A DNA stretch of 64,000 bases from Bacillus nakamurai (GCF_001584325.1 NZ_LSAZ01000041.1:186001-250000), one strand, 5' to 3'; numbered from the stretch's first letter, positions 40,885-50,936 are shown. Notes: a model not told the origin generated them from the letters alone. Numbers and translations: made by a program.

Positions 40885-42192
40885 ATGAACCAGCCAACAG
40901 TAAATGTAATAGGAGCGGGCCTTGCCGGAAGTGAAGCGGCATGGCAGCTTGCAAAACGCGGAATTCAAGTGAAACTATATGAGATGCGTCCCGTAAAGCA
41001 AACGGCGGCTCACCATACCGATAAATTTGCGGAGCTTGTCTGCAGCAATTCATTGCGTTCAAATACGCTTGCAAATGCAGTCGGCGTTTTAAAGGAGGAA
41101 ATGCGCGCGCTTGATTCAGCGATCATTAAAGCGGCCGATGAGTGTGCTGTACCGGCGGGAGGGGCGCTTGCCGTTGACCGCCATGAATTTGCACAAAGCG
41201 TGACGAATCTCGTAAAAAACCACCCGAACGTAACGGTTCTTCATGAAGAAGTAACAGAAATTCCGGAAGGCCCGACAATCATCGCAACGGGACCGCTCAC
41301 TTCTGAATCGCTTTCACAGCAGCTGAAAGAGCTGACCGGCGAAGACTATCTTTATTTTTATGACGCTGCGGCGCCGATTGTCGAAAAAGACAGCCTTGAT
41401 ATGGATAAAGTGTACTTAAAATCCCGTTATGACAAAGGTGAAGCGGCATATTTAAACTGCCCGATGACAGAGGAAGAGTTTGACCGTTTCCACGAAGCGC
41501 TGACAACTGCAGAGACGGTTCCGTTAAAAGAGTTTGAGAAAGAGATTTTCTTTGAAGGCTGCATGCCGATTGAAGTCATGGCGAAAAGAGGCAAAAAAAC
41601 AATGCTTTTCGGCCCGATGAAACCGGTCGGCCTTGAAGATCCGAGAACAGGCAAGCGTCCATATGCCGTCGTTCAGCTCAGACAGGACGACGCGGCGGGA
41701 ACTCTTTATAATATTGTAGGATTTCAGACACATTTGAAATGGGGAGATCAGAAAGAAGTACTGAAATTAATCCCCGGCCTTGAAAATGTTGACATCGTCA
41801 GATACGGTGTCATGCACAGAAATACATTCATTAACTCGCCGAGTTTACTGAAGCCGACATACCAATTCAAAAACCGGAACGACCTGTTTTTCGCAGGCCA
41901 GATGACCGGAGTGGAAGGCTATGTTGAATCTGCGGCCTCAGGTCTTGTGGCAGGCATTAATGCTGCGAAACTCGTACTTGCGCAAGAGCTCGTCACCTTC
42001 CCGCAGGAGACGGCGATAGGCAGCATGGCTCACTATATTACGACAACCAATCAGAAGAACTTCCAGCCGATGAATGCAAACTTTGGGCTTTTAAAAGAAT
42101 TGCCTGTTAAAATTAAAAATAAGAAAGAACGCAATGAAGAATACGCTAAACGGGCAATTGAGACTATTCAAACTATTTCGAAAACGGTATAG
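40885..42192 (+). CDS. trmFO: Folate/FAD-dependent tRNA m5U54 methyltransferase TrmFO
   Basis: Makes ribothymidine 54 in tRNA with methylene-tetrahydrofolate; older name gid. FAD site [19 protein letters not shown] at the N-terminus; [17 protein letters not shown] holds a conserved Cys; [20 protein letters not shown] near residue 345. 435 aa. AGGAGATGAG precedes the ATG. Upstream of the xerC-hslVU-codY operon, as in B. subtilis. Confidence 0.96.
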   Translation: MNQPTVNVIGAGLAGSEAAWQLAKRGIQVKLYEMRPVKQTAAHHTDKFAELVCSNSLRSNTLANAVGVLKEEMRALDSAIIKAADECAVPAGGALAVDRHEFAQSVTNLVKNHPNVTVLHEEVTEIPEGPTIIATGPLTSESLSQQLKELTGEDYLYFYDAAAPIVEKDSLDMDKVYLKSRYDKGEAAYLNCPMTEEEFDRFHEALTTAETVPLKEFEKEIFFEGCMPIEVMAKRGKKTMLFGPMKPVGLEDPRTGKRPYAVVQLRQDDAAGTLYNIVGFQTHLKWGDQKEVLKLIPGLENVDIVRYGVMHRNTFINSPSLLKPTYQFKNRNDLFFAGQMTGVEGYVESAASGLVAGINAAKLVLAQELVTFPQETAIGSMAHYITTTNQKNFQPMNANFGLLKELPVKIKNKKERNEEYAKRAIETIQTISKTV

Positions 42193-42195
42193 CTT

Positions 42196-42224
42196 TTCAT
42201 TGCAACTTGAATGCATAATATGAT
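42196..42224 (+). promoter_or_regulatory. Possible promoter of xerC-hslV-hslU-codY
   Basis: A good TATGAT at 42219-42224; 17 bases upstream lies TTCATT (42196-42201), a weak -35. Located right after the trmFO stop and 38 bases before xerC. Confidence 0.35.
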
Positions 42225-42261
42225 ACCATTTAAAAGCCCTTCGGAGAGGGAGGTCTTCATA

Positions 42262-43179
42262 ATGGCGGAGAATGTTAACTTTTTTTTAAAGTTATTCGTT
42301 GAATATTTACAAATTGAAAAAAATTATTCACAATATACTATTGTGAATTATGTTAATTCGATTGAAGAATTTGAGATGTTTCTGCATGCTCAAAATATAA
42401 ATGGAATGAAAGAAGCTGCATATCATGATGTAAGAATATTTTTGACAGAAGCTTATGAAAAAGGTCTGTCAAGAAAAACAATCAGCAAAAAAATTTCAGC
42501 TTTGAGAAGCTTCTATAAATTTTTAATGAGGGAAAAGCTTGTAGAAGAGAATCCGTTTCAGCTTGTTCATCTGCCGAAACAAGAGAAACGGATTCCGAAA
42601 TTTCTTTATCAAAAAGAACTTGAGGAGCTATTCGCTGTTTCTGACAAAAGCCAGCCGTCCGGGATGCGGGATCAAGCATTGCTGGAGCTTCTTTATGCGA
42701 CCGGAATGAGGGTGAGTGAATGCTGTTTGCTGACTGTAAGTGACCTTGATTTGTTCATGGACACTGTGCTCGTTCACGGAAAAGGCAAAAAGCAGCGCTA
42801 TATTCCGTTCGGATCATACGCCCGGGAAGCGCTGGAGCTGTACATAAACAGCGGAAGGCAGTGCCTGCTGGAAAAAGCAAAAGAGCCTCATGATGTATTA
42901 TTTGTCAATCAAAGAGGCGGTCCGCTTACAGCCAGAGGAATCCGGTATATTTTAAGCGGGCTTGTAAAAAAAGCATCCGGCACTTTACATATACACCCGC
43001 ATATGCTTCGCCATACATTTGCGACCCATCTGTTAAATGAAGGGGCGGATTTAAGAAGCGTCCAGGAACTTCTGGGCCATTCCAATCTGTCTTCTACGCA
43101 GATTTATACGCACGTATCGAAGGAAATGCTGAGAAACACATATATGTCCCACCATCCAAGAGCTTTTAAAGAAAATTAA
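42262..43179 (+). CDS. xerC: Tyrosine recombinase XerC (CodV)
   Basis: Works with XerD (RipX) at dif to resolve chromosome dimers. N-terminal SAM-like core-binding domain (about 1-95), C-terminal catalytic domain with ATGMRVSE (first Arg), HPHMLRHTFATHLL (His-x-x-Arg), LGHSNLSSTQ and the nucleophile Tyr in IYTHVS. ATG at 42262 after GGGAGGT (42248-42254), 305 aa; an ATG at 42211 in frame has no ribosome site. Confidence 0.96.
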   Translation: MAENVNFFLKLFVEYLQIEKNYSQYTIVNYVNSIEEFEMFLHAQNINGMKEAAYHDVRIFLTEAYEKGLSRKTISKKISALRSFYKFLMREKLVEENPFQLVHLPKQEKRIPKFLYQKELEELFAVSDKSQPSGMRDQALLELLYATGMRVSECCLLTVSDLDLFMDTVLVHGKGKKQRYIPFGSYAREALELYINSGRQCLLEKAKEPHDVLFVNQRGGPLTARGIRYILSGLVKKASGTLHIHPHMLRHTFATHLLNEGADLRSVQELLGHSNLSSTQIYTHVSKEMLRNTYMSHHPRAFKEN

Positions 43180-43194
43180 AAGGAGGCCCTTCTC

Positions 43195-43740
43195 ATGTCA
43201 TCTTTTCATGCGACAACGATTTTTGCCGTACAGCATAAAGGAAAAAGCGCCATGTCAGGAGACGGCCAGGTCACATTCGGTCAGGCCGTTGTCATGAAAC
43301 ATACCGCAAGAAAAGTGAGAAAGCTGTTTAACGGAAAGGTTCTAGCCGGCTTTGCGGGATCTGTTGCAGACGCTTTCACTCTTTTTGAAATGTTTGAGGC
43401 GAAACTCGAAGAATACAACGGCAACTTAAAACGCGCGTCAGTTGAGCTTGCGAAAGAATGGCGCAGCGACAAAGTGCTGCGCAAGCTGGAAGCCATGCTG
43501 ATTGTCATGAACCAGGATACTTTGCTTCTCGTATCGGGAACTGGTGAAGTCATTGAGCCGGATGACGGCATATTAGCGATCGGCTCCGGCGGCAACTATG
43601 CCCTGTCCGCTGGCCGGGCGCTTAAAACATACGCCGGCGAAAACCTGTCTGCCAGAGATATTGCCAAAGCCGCTTTGGAAATCGCGGGCGAGATTTGTGT
43701 GTACACGAACGATCAAATCATTTTGGAAGAACTTGAATAG
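43195..43740 (+). CDS. hslV: HslV/ClpQ peptidase subunit (CodW)
   Basis: Proteasome-like peptidase that works with HslU. Begins [34 protein letters not shown]: after Met removal the N-terminal residue is Ser, where most HslV proteins have Thr. The B. subtilis CodW enzyme is described as an N-terminal serine protease. Other family parts: [17 protein letters not shown] and [16 protein letters not shown]. 181 aa. AAAGGAGGCC before the ATG. hslU begins 16 bases after. Confidence 0.96.
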   Translation: MSSFHATTIFAVQHKGKSAMSGDGQVTFGQAVVMKHTARKVRKLFNGKVLAGFAGSVADAFTLFEMFEAKLEEYNGNLKRASVELAKEWRSDKVLRKLEAMLIVMNQDTLLLVSGTGEVIEPDDGILAIGSGGNYALSAGRALKTYAGENLSARDIAKAALEIAGEICVYTNDQIILEELE

Positions 43741-43756
43741 AAAGGACTTGAGGCGC

Positions 43757-45163
43757 ATGGAAAACAAACCGTTAACACCGAGACAAATTGTAGATCGGTT
43801 AGACCAATACATTGTAGGGCAGCAAGATGCAAAAAAAGCTGTCGCCGTGGCATTAAGAAACCGCTATCGCAGAAGTCTTCTAGATGAAAAGCTGAGAGAT
43901 GAGATCGTCCCTAAAAACATCCTGATGATGGGTCCTACCGGAGTGGGGAAAACAGAGATCGCCAGACGGATCGCCAAGCTTACCGGTGCGCCATTTATAA
44001 AAATTGAAGCAACAAAATTTACAGAAGTCGGATATGTAGGCAGAGATGTCGAATCAATGGTCAGAGACCTTGTAGAGACGTCCGTACGGCTCATTAAGGA
44101 AGAAAAAATCAGCGAAGTTAAAGAACAGGCTGAAGAAAATGCAAACAAACGCATTGTGCGGCTGCTTGTTCCGGGAAAGAAAAAACAAGCGGGCGTGAAA
44201 AATCCGTTTGAAATGCTGTTCGGAGGCAGTCAGCCGGCAAATGATGACGAATCTGAGCATCAGGAAGAAGCAAGCCTTGAAGAAAAAAGAAAACGCATGG
44301 CGCATCAGCTCGCATTAGGAGAGCTGGAAGACCATTACGTGACCGTAGAGGTGGAAGAGCAGCAGCCGTCGATGTTTGACATGCTGCAAGGCTCCGGCAT
44401 GGAGCAAATGGGCATGAATATGCAGGATGCGCTGAGCAACCTGATGCCCAAAAAGAAAAAACGCCGTAAAATGACGGTCAGAGAGGCAAGAAAGGTTCTG
44501 ACCAATGAAGAGGCAAGCAAACTGATTGATATGGATGAAGTCGGCCAGGAAGCCGTTTTGAGAGCGGAAGAGGGCGGCATTATCTTTATTGATGAAATAG
44601 ATAAAATTGCAAAAAACGGAGGAGCTTCTTCATCCTCTGCTGACGTATCGAGAGAAGGCGTTCAAAGGGATATCCTTCCGATTGTCGAAGGCTCTACAGT
44701 CGTCACAAAATACGGCTCTGTCAAAACCGATCATGTGCTGTTTATAGCTGCTGGAGCGTTTCATATGGCGAAACCGTCTGATCTGATTCCGGAACTGCAG
44801 GGGCGTTTTCCGATTCGTGTAGAATTGAGCAAACTGACAGTGGATGATTTTGTGAAGATTTTGGTTGAACCCGATAATGCGCTTCTGAAACAATATCAGG
44901 CATTATTGCAGACAGAAGGTATATCTCTTGAATTTTCTGACGAAGCTATTCGTAAGATCGCAGAAGTGGCTTATCATGTGAATCAGGATACAGATAACAT
45001 CGGTGCGAGAAGGCTTCATACGATACTGGAACGGCTTTTAGAGGACCTTTCTTTTGAAGCGCCGGACGTGACGATGGAAAAAGTGTCCATCACGCCGCAA
45101 TACGTTGAAGAAAAGCTCGGAACGATTGCAAACAACAAAGACTTAAGTCAATTTATATTGTGA
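43757..45163 (+). CDS. hslU: HslU/ClpY unfoldase ATPase (CodX)
   Basis: AAA+ ring that unfolds substrates and feeds them to HslV. Walker [16 protein letters not shown], Walker [10 protein letters not shown], a Glu/Lys-rich intermediate domain (about 110-240), and the C-terminal tail DLSQFIL that inserts into HslV. Start at ATG 43757 ([10 protein letters not shown], 468 aa); the frame is open back to 43598 inside hslV, but that gives no sensible N-terminus. AAAGGACTTGAGG precedes the ATG. Confidence 0.96.
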   Translation: MENKPLTPRQIVDRLDQYIVGQQDAKKAVAVALRNRYRRSLLDEKLRDEIVPKNILMMGPTGVGKTEIARRIAKLTGAPFIKIEATKFTEVGYVGRDVESMVRDLVETSVRLIKEEKISEVKEQAEENANKRIVRLLVPGKKKQAGVKNPFEMLFGGSQPANDDESEHQEEASLEEKRKRMAHQLALGELEDHYVTVEVEEQQPSMFDMLQGSGMEQMGMNMQDALSNLMPKKKKRRKMTVREARKVLTNEEASKLIDMDEVGQEAVLRAEEGGIIFIDEIDKIAKNGGASSSSADVSREGVQRDILPIVEGSTVVTKYGSVKTDHVLFIAAGAFHMAKPSDLIPELQGRFPIRVELSKLTVDDFVKILVEPDNALLKQYQALLQTEGISLEFSDEAIRKIAEVAYHVNQDTDNIGARRLHTILERLLEDLSFEAPDVTMEKVSITPQYVEEKLGTIANNKDLSQFIL

Positions 45164-45200
45164 AAATTTAATAAGAGGAATTCTAGGAGGATTATTTATT

Positions 45201-45980
45201 ATGGCTTTACTACAAAAAACACGCATTATTAACAGCATGCTGCAAGCTGCTGCAGGCAAACCCGTAAACTTTAAAGAAATGGCTGAGACGCTTCGTGACG
45301 TTATTGACGCCAATATTTTCGTTGTCAGCCGCAGAGGAAAGCTTTTGGGCTATTCTATTAATCAGCAAATTGAAAATGACCGTATGAAAAAAATGCTTGA
45401 AGACCGCCAATTCCCGGAGGAATACACAAGAAATCTGTTTAACGTTCCGGAGACATCTTCAAACCTTGATATCAACAGCGAATATACGGCATTCCCGGTT
45501 GAGAACAGAGACCTGTTCCAAGCCGGCCTAACTACCATTGTGCCGATTATCGGCGGAGGCGAGCGTCTGGGCACGCTCATCCTGTCCCGTCTGCAGGATC
45601 AATTTGAGGACGATGATCTCATTCTTGCCGAATACGGAGCAACCGTTGTAGGAATGGAGATTTTAAGAGAGAAAGCGGAAGAAATTGAAGAGGAAGCGCG
45701 AAGCAAAGCGGTCGTTCAAATGGCGATCAGCTCTCTGTCATACAGTGAGCTTGAAGCCATTGAGCACATCTTTGAAGAGCTTGACGGTAACGAAGGGCTT
45801 CTGGTCGCAAGTAAAATTGCGGACCGTGTAGGCATTACGCGTTCTGTGATCGTCAACGCGCTGAGAAAATTAGAAAGCGCCGGTGTCATTGAGTCAAGAT
45901 CACTCGGAATGAAGGGGACTTATATTAAAGTTCTGAACAACAAATTCCTAGTTGAATTAGAAAACCTGAAATCTCATTAA
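45201..45980 (+). CDS. codY: Global nutrient repressor CodY
   Basis: GTP- and branched-chain-amino-acid-sensing repressor of stationary-phase genes, including flagellar genes in B. subtilis. The N-terminal GAF domain (about 1-155) binds branched-chain amino acids; the C-terminal winged helix (about 170-259) has the recognition segment [20 protein letters not shown]. 259 aa. TAGGAGGAT precedes the ATG. A strong terminator follows. Confidence 0.98.
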   Translation: MALLQKTRIINSMLQAAAGKPVNFKEMAETLRDVIDANIFVVSRRGKLLGYSINQQIENDRMKKMLEDRQFPEEYTRNLFNVPETSSNLDINSEYTAFPVENRDLFQAGLTTIVPIIGGGERLGTLILSRLQDQFEDDDLILAEYGATVVGMEILREKAEEIEEEARSKAVVQMAISSLSYSELEAIEHIFEELDGNEGLLVASKIADRVGITRSVIVNALRKLESAGVIESRSLGMKGTYIKVLNNKFLVELENLKSH

Positions 45981-45983
45981 TCC

Positions 45984-46023
45984 AAAAGCAGGATCCCTTG
46001 TGAAAGGGGTCCTGCTTTTTTTA
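45984..46023 (+). terminator. Terminator after codY
   Basis: AAAAGCAGGATCCCTT (45984-45999) pairs with AAGGGGTCCTGCTTTT (46004-46019), 16 base pairs with one T-G pair and a 4-base loop, then more T. The strongest terminator in the window; it insulates fla/che from codY. Confidence 0.93.
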
Positions 46024-46108
46024 TGAACAATGGGTGAAAAGATGCAGTTTAAAGTTGATTAATGACAGGCGTTCTGAGATAATCCATTTTGCTGTGTGGA
46101 AGAGAGAG

Positions 46109-46141
46109 AAGTTACAGAAATTCCGCTATTTTCAGGCTTAT
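46109..46141 (+). promoter_or_regulatory. CodY-like motifs before flgB
   Basis: AAGTTACAGAAATTC (46109-46123) matches the CodY box AATTTTCWGAAAATT at 11 of 15 positions; 3 bases on, TATTTTCAGGCTTAT (46127-46141) matches at 9 of 15 with a perfect left half. They lie 60-90 bases upstream of the TATAAT. CodY repression of flagellar genes is established in B. subtilis; use of these exact sites is inference. Confidence 0.45.
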
Positions 46142-46177
46142 ATCAAACAAATCCTTGTAGGACAAATACTCTAGGAC

Positions 46178-46206
46178 TTAATACCTACTTACAAAATAGA
46201 TATAAT
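46178..46206 (+). promoter_or_regulatory. Candidate sigma-A promoter of fla/che
   Basis: A perfect TATAAT at 46201-46206; 17 bases upstream is TTAATA, a poor -35, which would fit a promoter needing an activator such as SwrA/DegU-P. Leader to flgB is about 120 bases. Confidence 0.5.
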
Positions 46207-46332
46207 TGAGCACTTTTTTTTACCCTAACTTCATAGACTTTAAGCCTGTTATTTCTTACAATAAGCATATGGTTTTACAAATCTCGACAAGGATTTTTAG
46301 GAGAAAAACAACTGAAATGGAGGTAAGTGGAT

Positions 46333-46722
46333 TTGGACTTATTTTCTGGGACCATACAAAATCTTGAGAATGCCTTGGGGAGAGCGAACATTAAGCAAAA
46401 AGTCATAACTAATAATATCGCCAATATAGATACACCGAACTATAAGGCAAAAAATGTCTCTTTCCAAAATTTATTAGATCAGGAAACATCAAACCTCGAG
46501 GCTGTAAAAACCGACTATCGGCACGTTGACTTTACGGATTCGGGGACTGATTATTCAATCGTGTCCAGCGGTGACACATCGTATCAGCAAAACGGAAATA
46601 ATGTGGACATCGATAAAGAGATGACTAATTTAGCTGAGAACCAAATCAACTATCAGGCTTTGGTTGAAAGAATGAGCGGCAAATTCAATTCTCTGAAAAC
46701 CGTTCTGACAGGAGGAAAATAA
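46333..46722 (+). CDS. flgB: Flagellar proximal rod protein FlgB
   Basis: Inner rod subunit exported through the flagellar type III system. The N-terminal rod/hook motif is clear: QKVITNNIANIDTPNYKAKN; the C-terminal helix carries NQINYQALVERM. TTG start at 46333 (MDLFSGTIQN, 129 aa), 8 bases after GGAGGT; an in-frame GTG at 46327 is too close to that ribosome site. First gene of fla/che. Its stop overlaps the flgC start. Confidence 0.95.
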   Translation: MDLFSGTIQNLENALGRANIKQKVITNNIANIDTPNYKAKNVSFQNLLDQETSNLEAVKTDYRHVDFTDSGTDYSIVSSGDTSYQQNGNNVDIDKEMTNLAENQINYQALVERMSGKFNSLKTVLTGGK

Positions 46723-47174
46723 TGAGTGCCTTTCAAAGCTTAAATATTTCAGGTTCTGCTTTAACCGCACAGCGTGTCCGAATGGACGTCGTATCGTCTA
46801 ACCTTGCCAACATGGATACGACGAGAGCGAAGCAGGTTAACGGAGAGTGGGTGCCTTACAGAAGAAAACTGGTATCCCTGCAATCCGGCGGAGAATCGTT
46901 TTCTTCACTCTTAAACTCCGAGCTGAGCGGAAGCGGGAGTGTCGGGAGCGGTGTTAAGGTATCCGGTATCACGGAGGATCCGTCGGATTTCAATCTCGTT
47001 TATGATCCGCAAAACCCGGATGCGAATAAAGACGGATATGTACAGAAGCCTAATGTTGATCCGTTAAAAGAAATGGTTGACCTTGTCAGCAGCACGAGAT
47101 CATATGAAGCAAACGTAACAGCAATGAATGCTTCCAAGGGCATGCTCTTGAAGGCATTAGAAATCGGAAAGTAA
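46722..47174 (+). CDS. flgC: Flagellar proximal rod protein FlgC
   Basis: Rod subunit, partner of FlgB. N-terminal motif RVRMDVVSSNLANMDTTRAK, C-terminal motif MVDLVSSTRSYEANVTAMNA, both typical of rod and hook proteins. 150 aa. The ATG shares one base with the flgB stop (TAATG), so translation is probably coupled; GGAGGAAA lies before it. Confidence 0.96.
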   Translation: MSAFQSLNISGSALTAQRVRMDVVSSNLANMDTTRAKQVNGEWVPYRRKLVSLQSGGESFSSLLNSELSGSGSVGSGVKVSGITEDPSDFNLVYDPQNPDANKDGYVQKPNVDPLKEMVDLVSSTRSYEANVTAMNASKGMLLKALEIGK

Positions 47175-47184
47175 GGTGATGTAA

Positions 47185-47505
47185 GTGGTTAACGCTATTA
47201 CTCCTTTTCAGCTTCAAAATACCCAAAACACTCAAAACGTAACGAATCAATTGAACCAAAGTCAAAAAACTGACTCTTCAAACCAAACAAGCTTTTCGGA
47301 GCTTTTAAAAAACTCTATTGATTCGTTAAATGAGTCCCAAGTGCAATCTGACCATATAACGAACGATTTGGCTGCAGGAAAGGATGTCAACCTTGACGAG
47401 GTCATGATCACTGCCCAAAAAGCGAATATTTCTCTGACGGCAGCAACTGAATTCCGCAATAAAGCGGTGGAAGCCTATCAGGAAATCATGAGAATGCAGA
47501 TGTAA
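47185..47505 (+). CDS. fliE: MS-ring/rod junction protein FliE
   Basis: Joins the MS ring to the rod and is among the first exported proteins. 106 aa; a Gln/Asn/Thr-rich start is followed by the conserved FSELLKNSIDSLNESQ and the C-terminal TEFRNKAVEAYQEIMRMQM. GTG start at 47185, after AAGGTGAT. Confidence 0.95.
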   Translation: MVNAITPFQLQNTQNTQNVTNQLNQSQKTDSSNQTSFSELLKNSIDSLNESQVQSDHITNDLAAGKDVNLDEVMITAQKANISLTAATEFRNKAVEAYQEIMRMQM

Positions 47506-47548
47506 AGGGTCAGATTGAAGAGAATGACTGGAATGACCGGGGGTTAAC

Positions 47549-49159
47549 ATGAATCGTACTCTAATGCAAATGAAAACCAAAACGGCAGCGTTTTGGAATA
47601 ACAGATCAAAAACACAGAAGATACTCATGATAGGCGGTTTAGCCGCATCGATTATTTTACTTATCGTCGTTATTATTTTTACTTCTTCTGAAAAGATGGT
47701 GCCTCTTTACAAAGATTTATCGGCGGAAGAAGCCGGGCAAATCAAAGAAGAGCTTGATACGAAAAAAGTATCTTCTGAGCTTGCTGACGGCGGCACAGTC
47801 ATTATGGTTCCGGAAAGCCAAGTGGATACGCTTAAAGTGCAGCTTGCAGCAGAAGGCCTGCCGAAAACGGGATCAATTGATTATTCGTTTTTCGGACAGA
47901 ATGCGGGTTTCGGCCTGACAGATAATGAATTTGACGTCTTAAAGGTTGAAGCGACCCAAACTGAATTATCGAACCTCATCAATGAAATGGACGGTATTAA
48001 AAGCTCGAAGGTTATGATTAATATGCCGAAAGAAGCTGTTTTTGTCGGCGAAGATCAGCCGGCAGCATCCGCATCCATCGTTTTGCAGATTAAGCCGGGC
48101 TACTCGCTCGATCAAAGCCAGATCAACGGGCTGTACCATCTCGTTTCTAAAAGCGTTCCGAACCTAAAAGAAGATAATATCGTCATAATGGACCAAAATT
48201 CTACATACTATGACAAAAGTGACAGCGGTGCAGGGTCCGTTTCTGACAGTTATGCTTCTCAGCAGGGTATTAAGTCGCAGGTCGAAAAAGACATACAAAA
48301 ACATGTACAGTCTTTGCTCGGCACAATGATGGGACAGGATAAAGTCGTTGTTTCCGTTACTGCGGACATAGACTTCACGAAGGAAAAACGCACTGAAGAC
48401 ATTGTCGAGCCTGTCGATAAAGATAACATGGAAGGGATAGCGATAAGTGCTGAAAAGGTTTCAGAAACGTATAAAGGTGACGGGGCGGCCAACGGCGGAA
48501 CAGCCGGAACAGGCAGCAATGACACAGCAAACTATGCCAAGACAAACGGAAGTTCAGGCAGCGGTGACTACGAAAAAAACAGCAATAAAATCAACTATGA
48601 AGTGAACCGCATTCATAAAGAAATTGCGGAAAGCCCGTATAAGGTGCGGGATTTAGGCATCCAGGTGATGGTAGAACCGCCGAACCCGAAAAATGCCGCG
48701 TCTTTAACAGCTCAAAGACAGGCTGATATTCAAAAGATTTTAGGAACCGTCGTCAGAACGTCTCTTGATAAAAATGAGGCGCAAAATCAAAACCTGACAA
48801 ACAATGATATCAACAACAAAATCGTCGTTTCCGTTCAGCCGTTTGACGGAAAAGTCAGCATGAATACTGCGTCGGCAAACTCATCAGGCCTGCCGATCTG
48901 GGTATACATTACAGGCGGCGTGCTTCTTGCAGCCATTATTCTGCTGATCATTCTTCTCATCAGAAAGAAACGTTCACAGGATGATGAATACGAAGAATAC
49001 GAGTATGAAACAGCGCAGGAGCCGATTCGATTGCCTGATATCAACGAAGAGGAAAATGAAACGGAAGAAACAGTCAGACGCAAACAGCTCGAAAAAATGG
49101 CAAAAGAAAAACCGGAAGACTTTGCGAAATTACTTCGAAGCTGGCTGGCCGAGGATTAG
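47549..49159 (+). CDS. fliF: Flagellar MS-ring protein FliF
   Basis: Membrane base ring of the motor. Two membrane helices: about residues 28-50 (MIGGLAASIILLIVVIIF) and 448-471 (GGVLLAAIILLIILLI). The large part between holds ring-building motifs (EAGQIKEELD region; QTELSNLINEMDGIKSSKVMI-type segment). The acidic cytoplasmic C-terminus (about 472-536) ends in EDFAKLLRSWLAED, the FliG-binding tail. 536 aa. Confidence 0.97.
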   Translation: MNRTLMQMKTKTAAFWNNRSKTQKILMIGGLAASIILLIVVIIFTSSEKMVPLYKDLSAEEAGQIKEELDTKKVSSELADGGTVIMVPESQVDTLKVQLAAEGLPKTGSIDYSFFGQNAGFGLTDNEFDVLKVEATQTELSNLINEMDGIKSSKVMINMPKEAVFVGEDQPAASASIVLQIKPGYSLDQSQINGLYHLVSKSVPNLKEDNIVIMDQNSTYYDKSDSGAGSVSDSYASQQGIKSQVEKDIQKHVQSLLGTMMGQDKVVVSVTADIDFTKEKRTEDIVEPVDKDNMEGIAISAEKVSETYKGDGAANGGTAGTGSNDTANYAKTNGSSGSGDYEKNSNKINYEVNRIHKEIAESPYKVRDLGIQVMVEPPNPKNAASLTAQRQADIQKILGTVVRTSLDKNEAQNQNLTNNDINNKIVVSVQPFDGKVSMNTASANSSGLPIWVYITGGVLLAAIILLIILLIRKKRSQDDEYEEYEYETAQEPIRLPDINEEENETEETVRRKQLEKMAKEKPEDFAKLLRSWLAED

Positions 49160-49171
49160 GGGGAATAGAAA

Positions 49172-50188
49172 ATGGCGAGACGTGATCAAAACAAGCTTAC
49201 AGGAAAACAAAAAGCAGCCATCCTCATGATTTCCTTAGGCCTTGATGTATCTGCCTCCGTATACAAGCATTTGTCTGAAGAAGAAATAGAAAGGCTGACA
49301 CTCGAGATTTCGGGAGTCAGAAGCGTCGATCAACAGAAAAAAGATGAAATCATTGAAGAGTTCCATAATATTGCGATTGCTCAGGACTATATTTCTCAAG
49401 GCGGATTAAATTACGCCCGCCAAGTTCTTGAAAAAGCGCTCGGAGAAGACAAGGCCGTGAGCATTTTAAACAGGCTTACCTCCTCTCTGCAGGTAAAACC
49501 GTTCGACTTTGCAAGAAAAGCGGAACCTGAGCAGATCTTGAACTTTATCCAGCAGGAGCACCCGCAAACAATGGCGCTGATTTTATCTTACCTTGACCCG
49601 GTGCAGGCAGGACAGATTTTGTCCGAGCTGAACCCGGAAGTTCAGGCTGAGGTTGCGAGAAGGATTGCCGTCATGGACAGAACGTCTCCTGAAATCATAA
49701 ATGAAGTGGAGCGGGTTCTTGAACAAAAGCTGTCATCTTCCTTTACGCAGGATTATACACAGACGGGCGGCATTGAAGCCGTTGTTGAAGTGTTAAACGG
49801 CGTAGACAGAGGGACGGAAAAAACGATTCTCGATTCATTGGAAATACAGGACCCTGATTTGGCAGACGAAATCAAGAAACGGATGTTTGTCTTTGAAGAT
49901 ATTGTCACACTTGATAACCGCGCGATTCAGCGGGTGATCAGAGACGTTGAAAACGATGATCTTCTGCTTTCGTTAAAAGTTGCGAGCGAAGAGGTCAAAG
50001 AGATCGTCTTCAGCAATATGTCACAGCGTATGGTTGAAACCTTTAAAGAAGAAATGGAAATCATGGGGCCTGTGCGTCTGCGTGATGTGGAAGAGGCTCA
50101 ATCAAGAATCGTGGGCGTCGTCCGAAAACTTGAAGAAGCCGGTGAAATTGTAATCGCACGAGGCGGAGGAGACGATATTATTGTCTAA
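49172..50188 (+). CDS. fliG: Flagellar motor switch protein FliG
   Basis: Rotor subunit that takes torque from MotA and links FliF to FliM. Armadillo-like N, middle and C domains; middle-domain EHPQTMALILSYLDP and C-terminal charged torque helix (ALDN-type segment; VTLDNRAIQRVIRDVENDDL). 338 aa. TTAGGGGGAAT before the ATG. fliH starts inside its last 8 bases. Confidence 0.97.
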   Translation: MARRDQNKLTGKQKAAILMISLGLDVSASVYKHLSEEEIERLTLEISGVRSVDQQKKDEIIEEFHNIAIAQDYISQGGLNYARQVLEKALGEDKAVSILNRLTSSLQVKPFDFARKAEPEQILNFIQQEHPQTMALILSYLDPVQAGQILSELNPEVQAEVARRIAVMDRTSPEIINEVERVLEQKLSSSFTQDYTQTGGIEAVVEVLNGVDRGTEKTILDSLEIQDPDLADEIKKRMFVFEDIVTLDNRAIQRVIRDVENDDLLLSLKVASEEVKEIVFSNMSQRMVETFKEEMEIMGPVRLRDVEEAQSRIVGVVRKLEEAGEIVIARGGGDDIIV

Positions 50189-50936
50189 TGTGATTAAACA
50201 GCAATCATCATTTTCTCCTGAACAAAAAAGGCGAAAGCTATCCTTGCAGGAAGTCCGCCAAAGTCATTCTCAGTTTGATCAGGAGAGTGCCGAAAACCCA
50301 GAGGCTCTCATGGCGTTTGCCAAAGCGGAAGCTGAACGGGTTTCTGAAGAGGCGAAAAATCAGATGGAACACACCCGCCAGCAGATCGAACAAGAGAAAA
50401 ACAGCTGGGCCGAAGAAAGACAGAGGCTGATTGAAGAAGCAAAAGCAGAAGGCTATCAAGAAGGCATGGCATTGGGAAAAGCTGAAGCTATAGATCAATA
50501 TGCAAACCTCATCAGCCAAGCCAACGCGATTACCGAAATGGCCAGACAATCGGTTGAGGATAAGCTGGAAAGCGCAGAGGAAGAAATCATTGAGCTTTCC
50601 GTAGCGCTCGCTAAAAAAGTATGGCAGCAAAAAAGTGATGATCAAGAGGCTTTCGTTCTGTTAGTAAAACAGGTAATAGCCGAAGTGAAAGACTATGATG
50701 ACATTTCAATTTATGTGGACCCTGAGTATTATGAAGCGGTTTATCAGCATAAGGACGAAATTCAGCAGCTGCTATACAAAGAATGCAGGTTAAGCCTATA
50801 TGCCGATGAGAAAGCCGGAAAAGGCACCTGTTATATAGAAACGCCGTTTGGGCGGGTTGATGCCGGCATAGATACCCAGCTGATGCAATTGAAGCAAAAA
50901 CTTTTAACGGCGCTTGAGGCGGGAGCGGATCAATGA
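50181..50936 (+). CDS. fliH: Flagellar export ATPase regulator FliH
   Basis: Stator-like partner of FliI. The first 130 residues are very rich in Glu, Gln, Lys and Ala with a long coiled coil; GYQEGMALGKAEAI shows the GxxxG-like spacing seen in FliH. The C-terminal domain (about 140-251) resembles the ATP synthase delta subunit. TTG start at 50181 with GGAGGAG at 50165-50171. 251 aa. Confidence 0.92.
   Translation: MSNVIKQQSSFSPEQKRRKLSLQEVRQSHSQFDQESAENPEALMAFAKAEAERVSEEAKNQMEHTRQQIEQEKNSWAEERQRLIEEAKAEGYQEGMALGKAEAIDQYANLISQANAITEMARQSVEDKLESAEEEIIELSVALAKKVWQQKSDDQEAFVLLVKQVIAEVKDYDDISIYVDPEYYEAVYQHKDEIQQLLYKECRLSLYADEKAGKGTCYIETPFGRVDAGIDTQLMQLKQKLLTALEAGADQ

Larger units (their letters stand above)
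46024..46332 (+). other. Control region upstream of the fla/che operon
   Basis: About 310 bases without a gene. It holds CodY-like motifs (46109-46141), a TATAAT (46201-46206), a run of T (46214-46220) and the flgB ribosome site GGAGGT (46319-46324). In B. subtilis this region also carries a SigD promoter and SwrA/DegU control; I could not place those reliably. Confidence 0.7.

Noticed and set aside
43598..43756. N-terminal extension of hslU into hslV
   Set aside because: The extension reads through hslV in another frame; ATG 43757 gives the normal N-terminus.
46050..46076. Possible SigD promoter (TAAA, 15 bases, GCGTTCTG)
   Set aside because: The -10 matches GCCGATAT at only two positions. 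A SigD promoter is expected near here, but this one is not supported.
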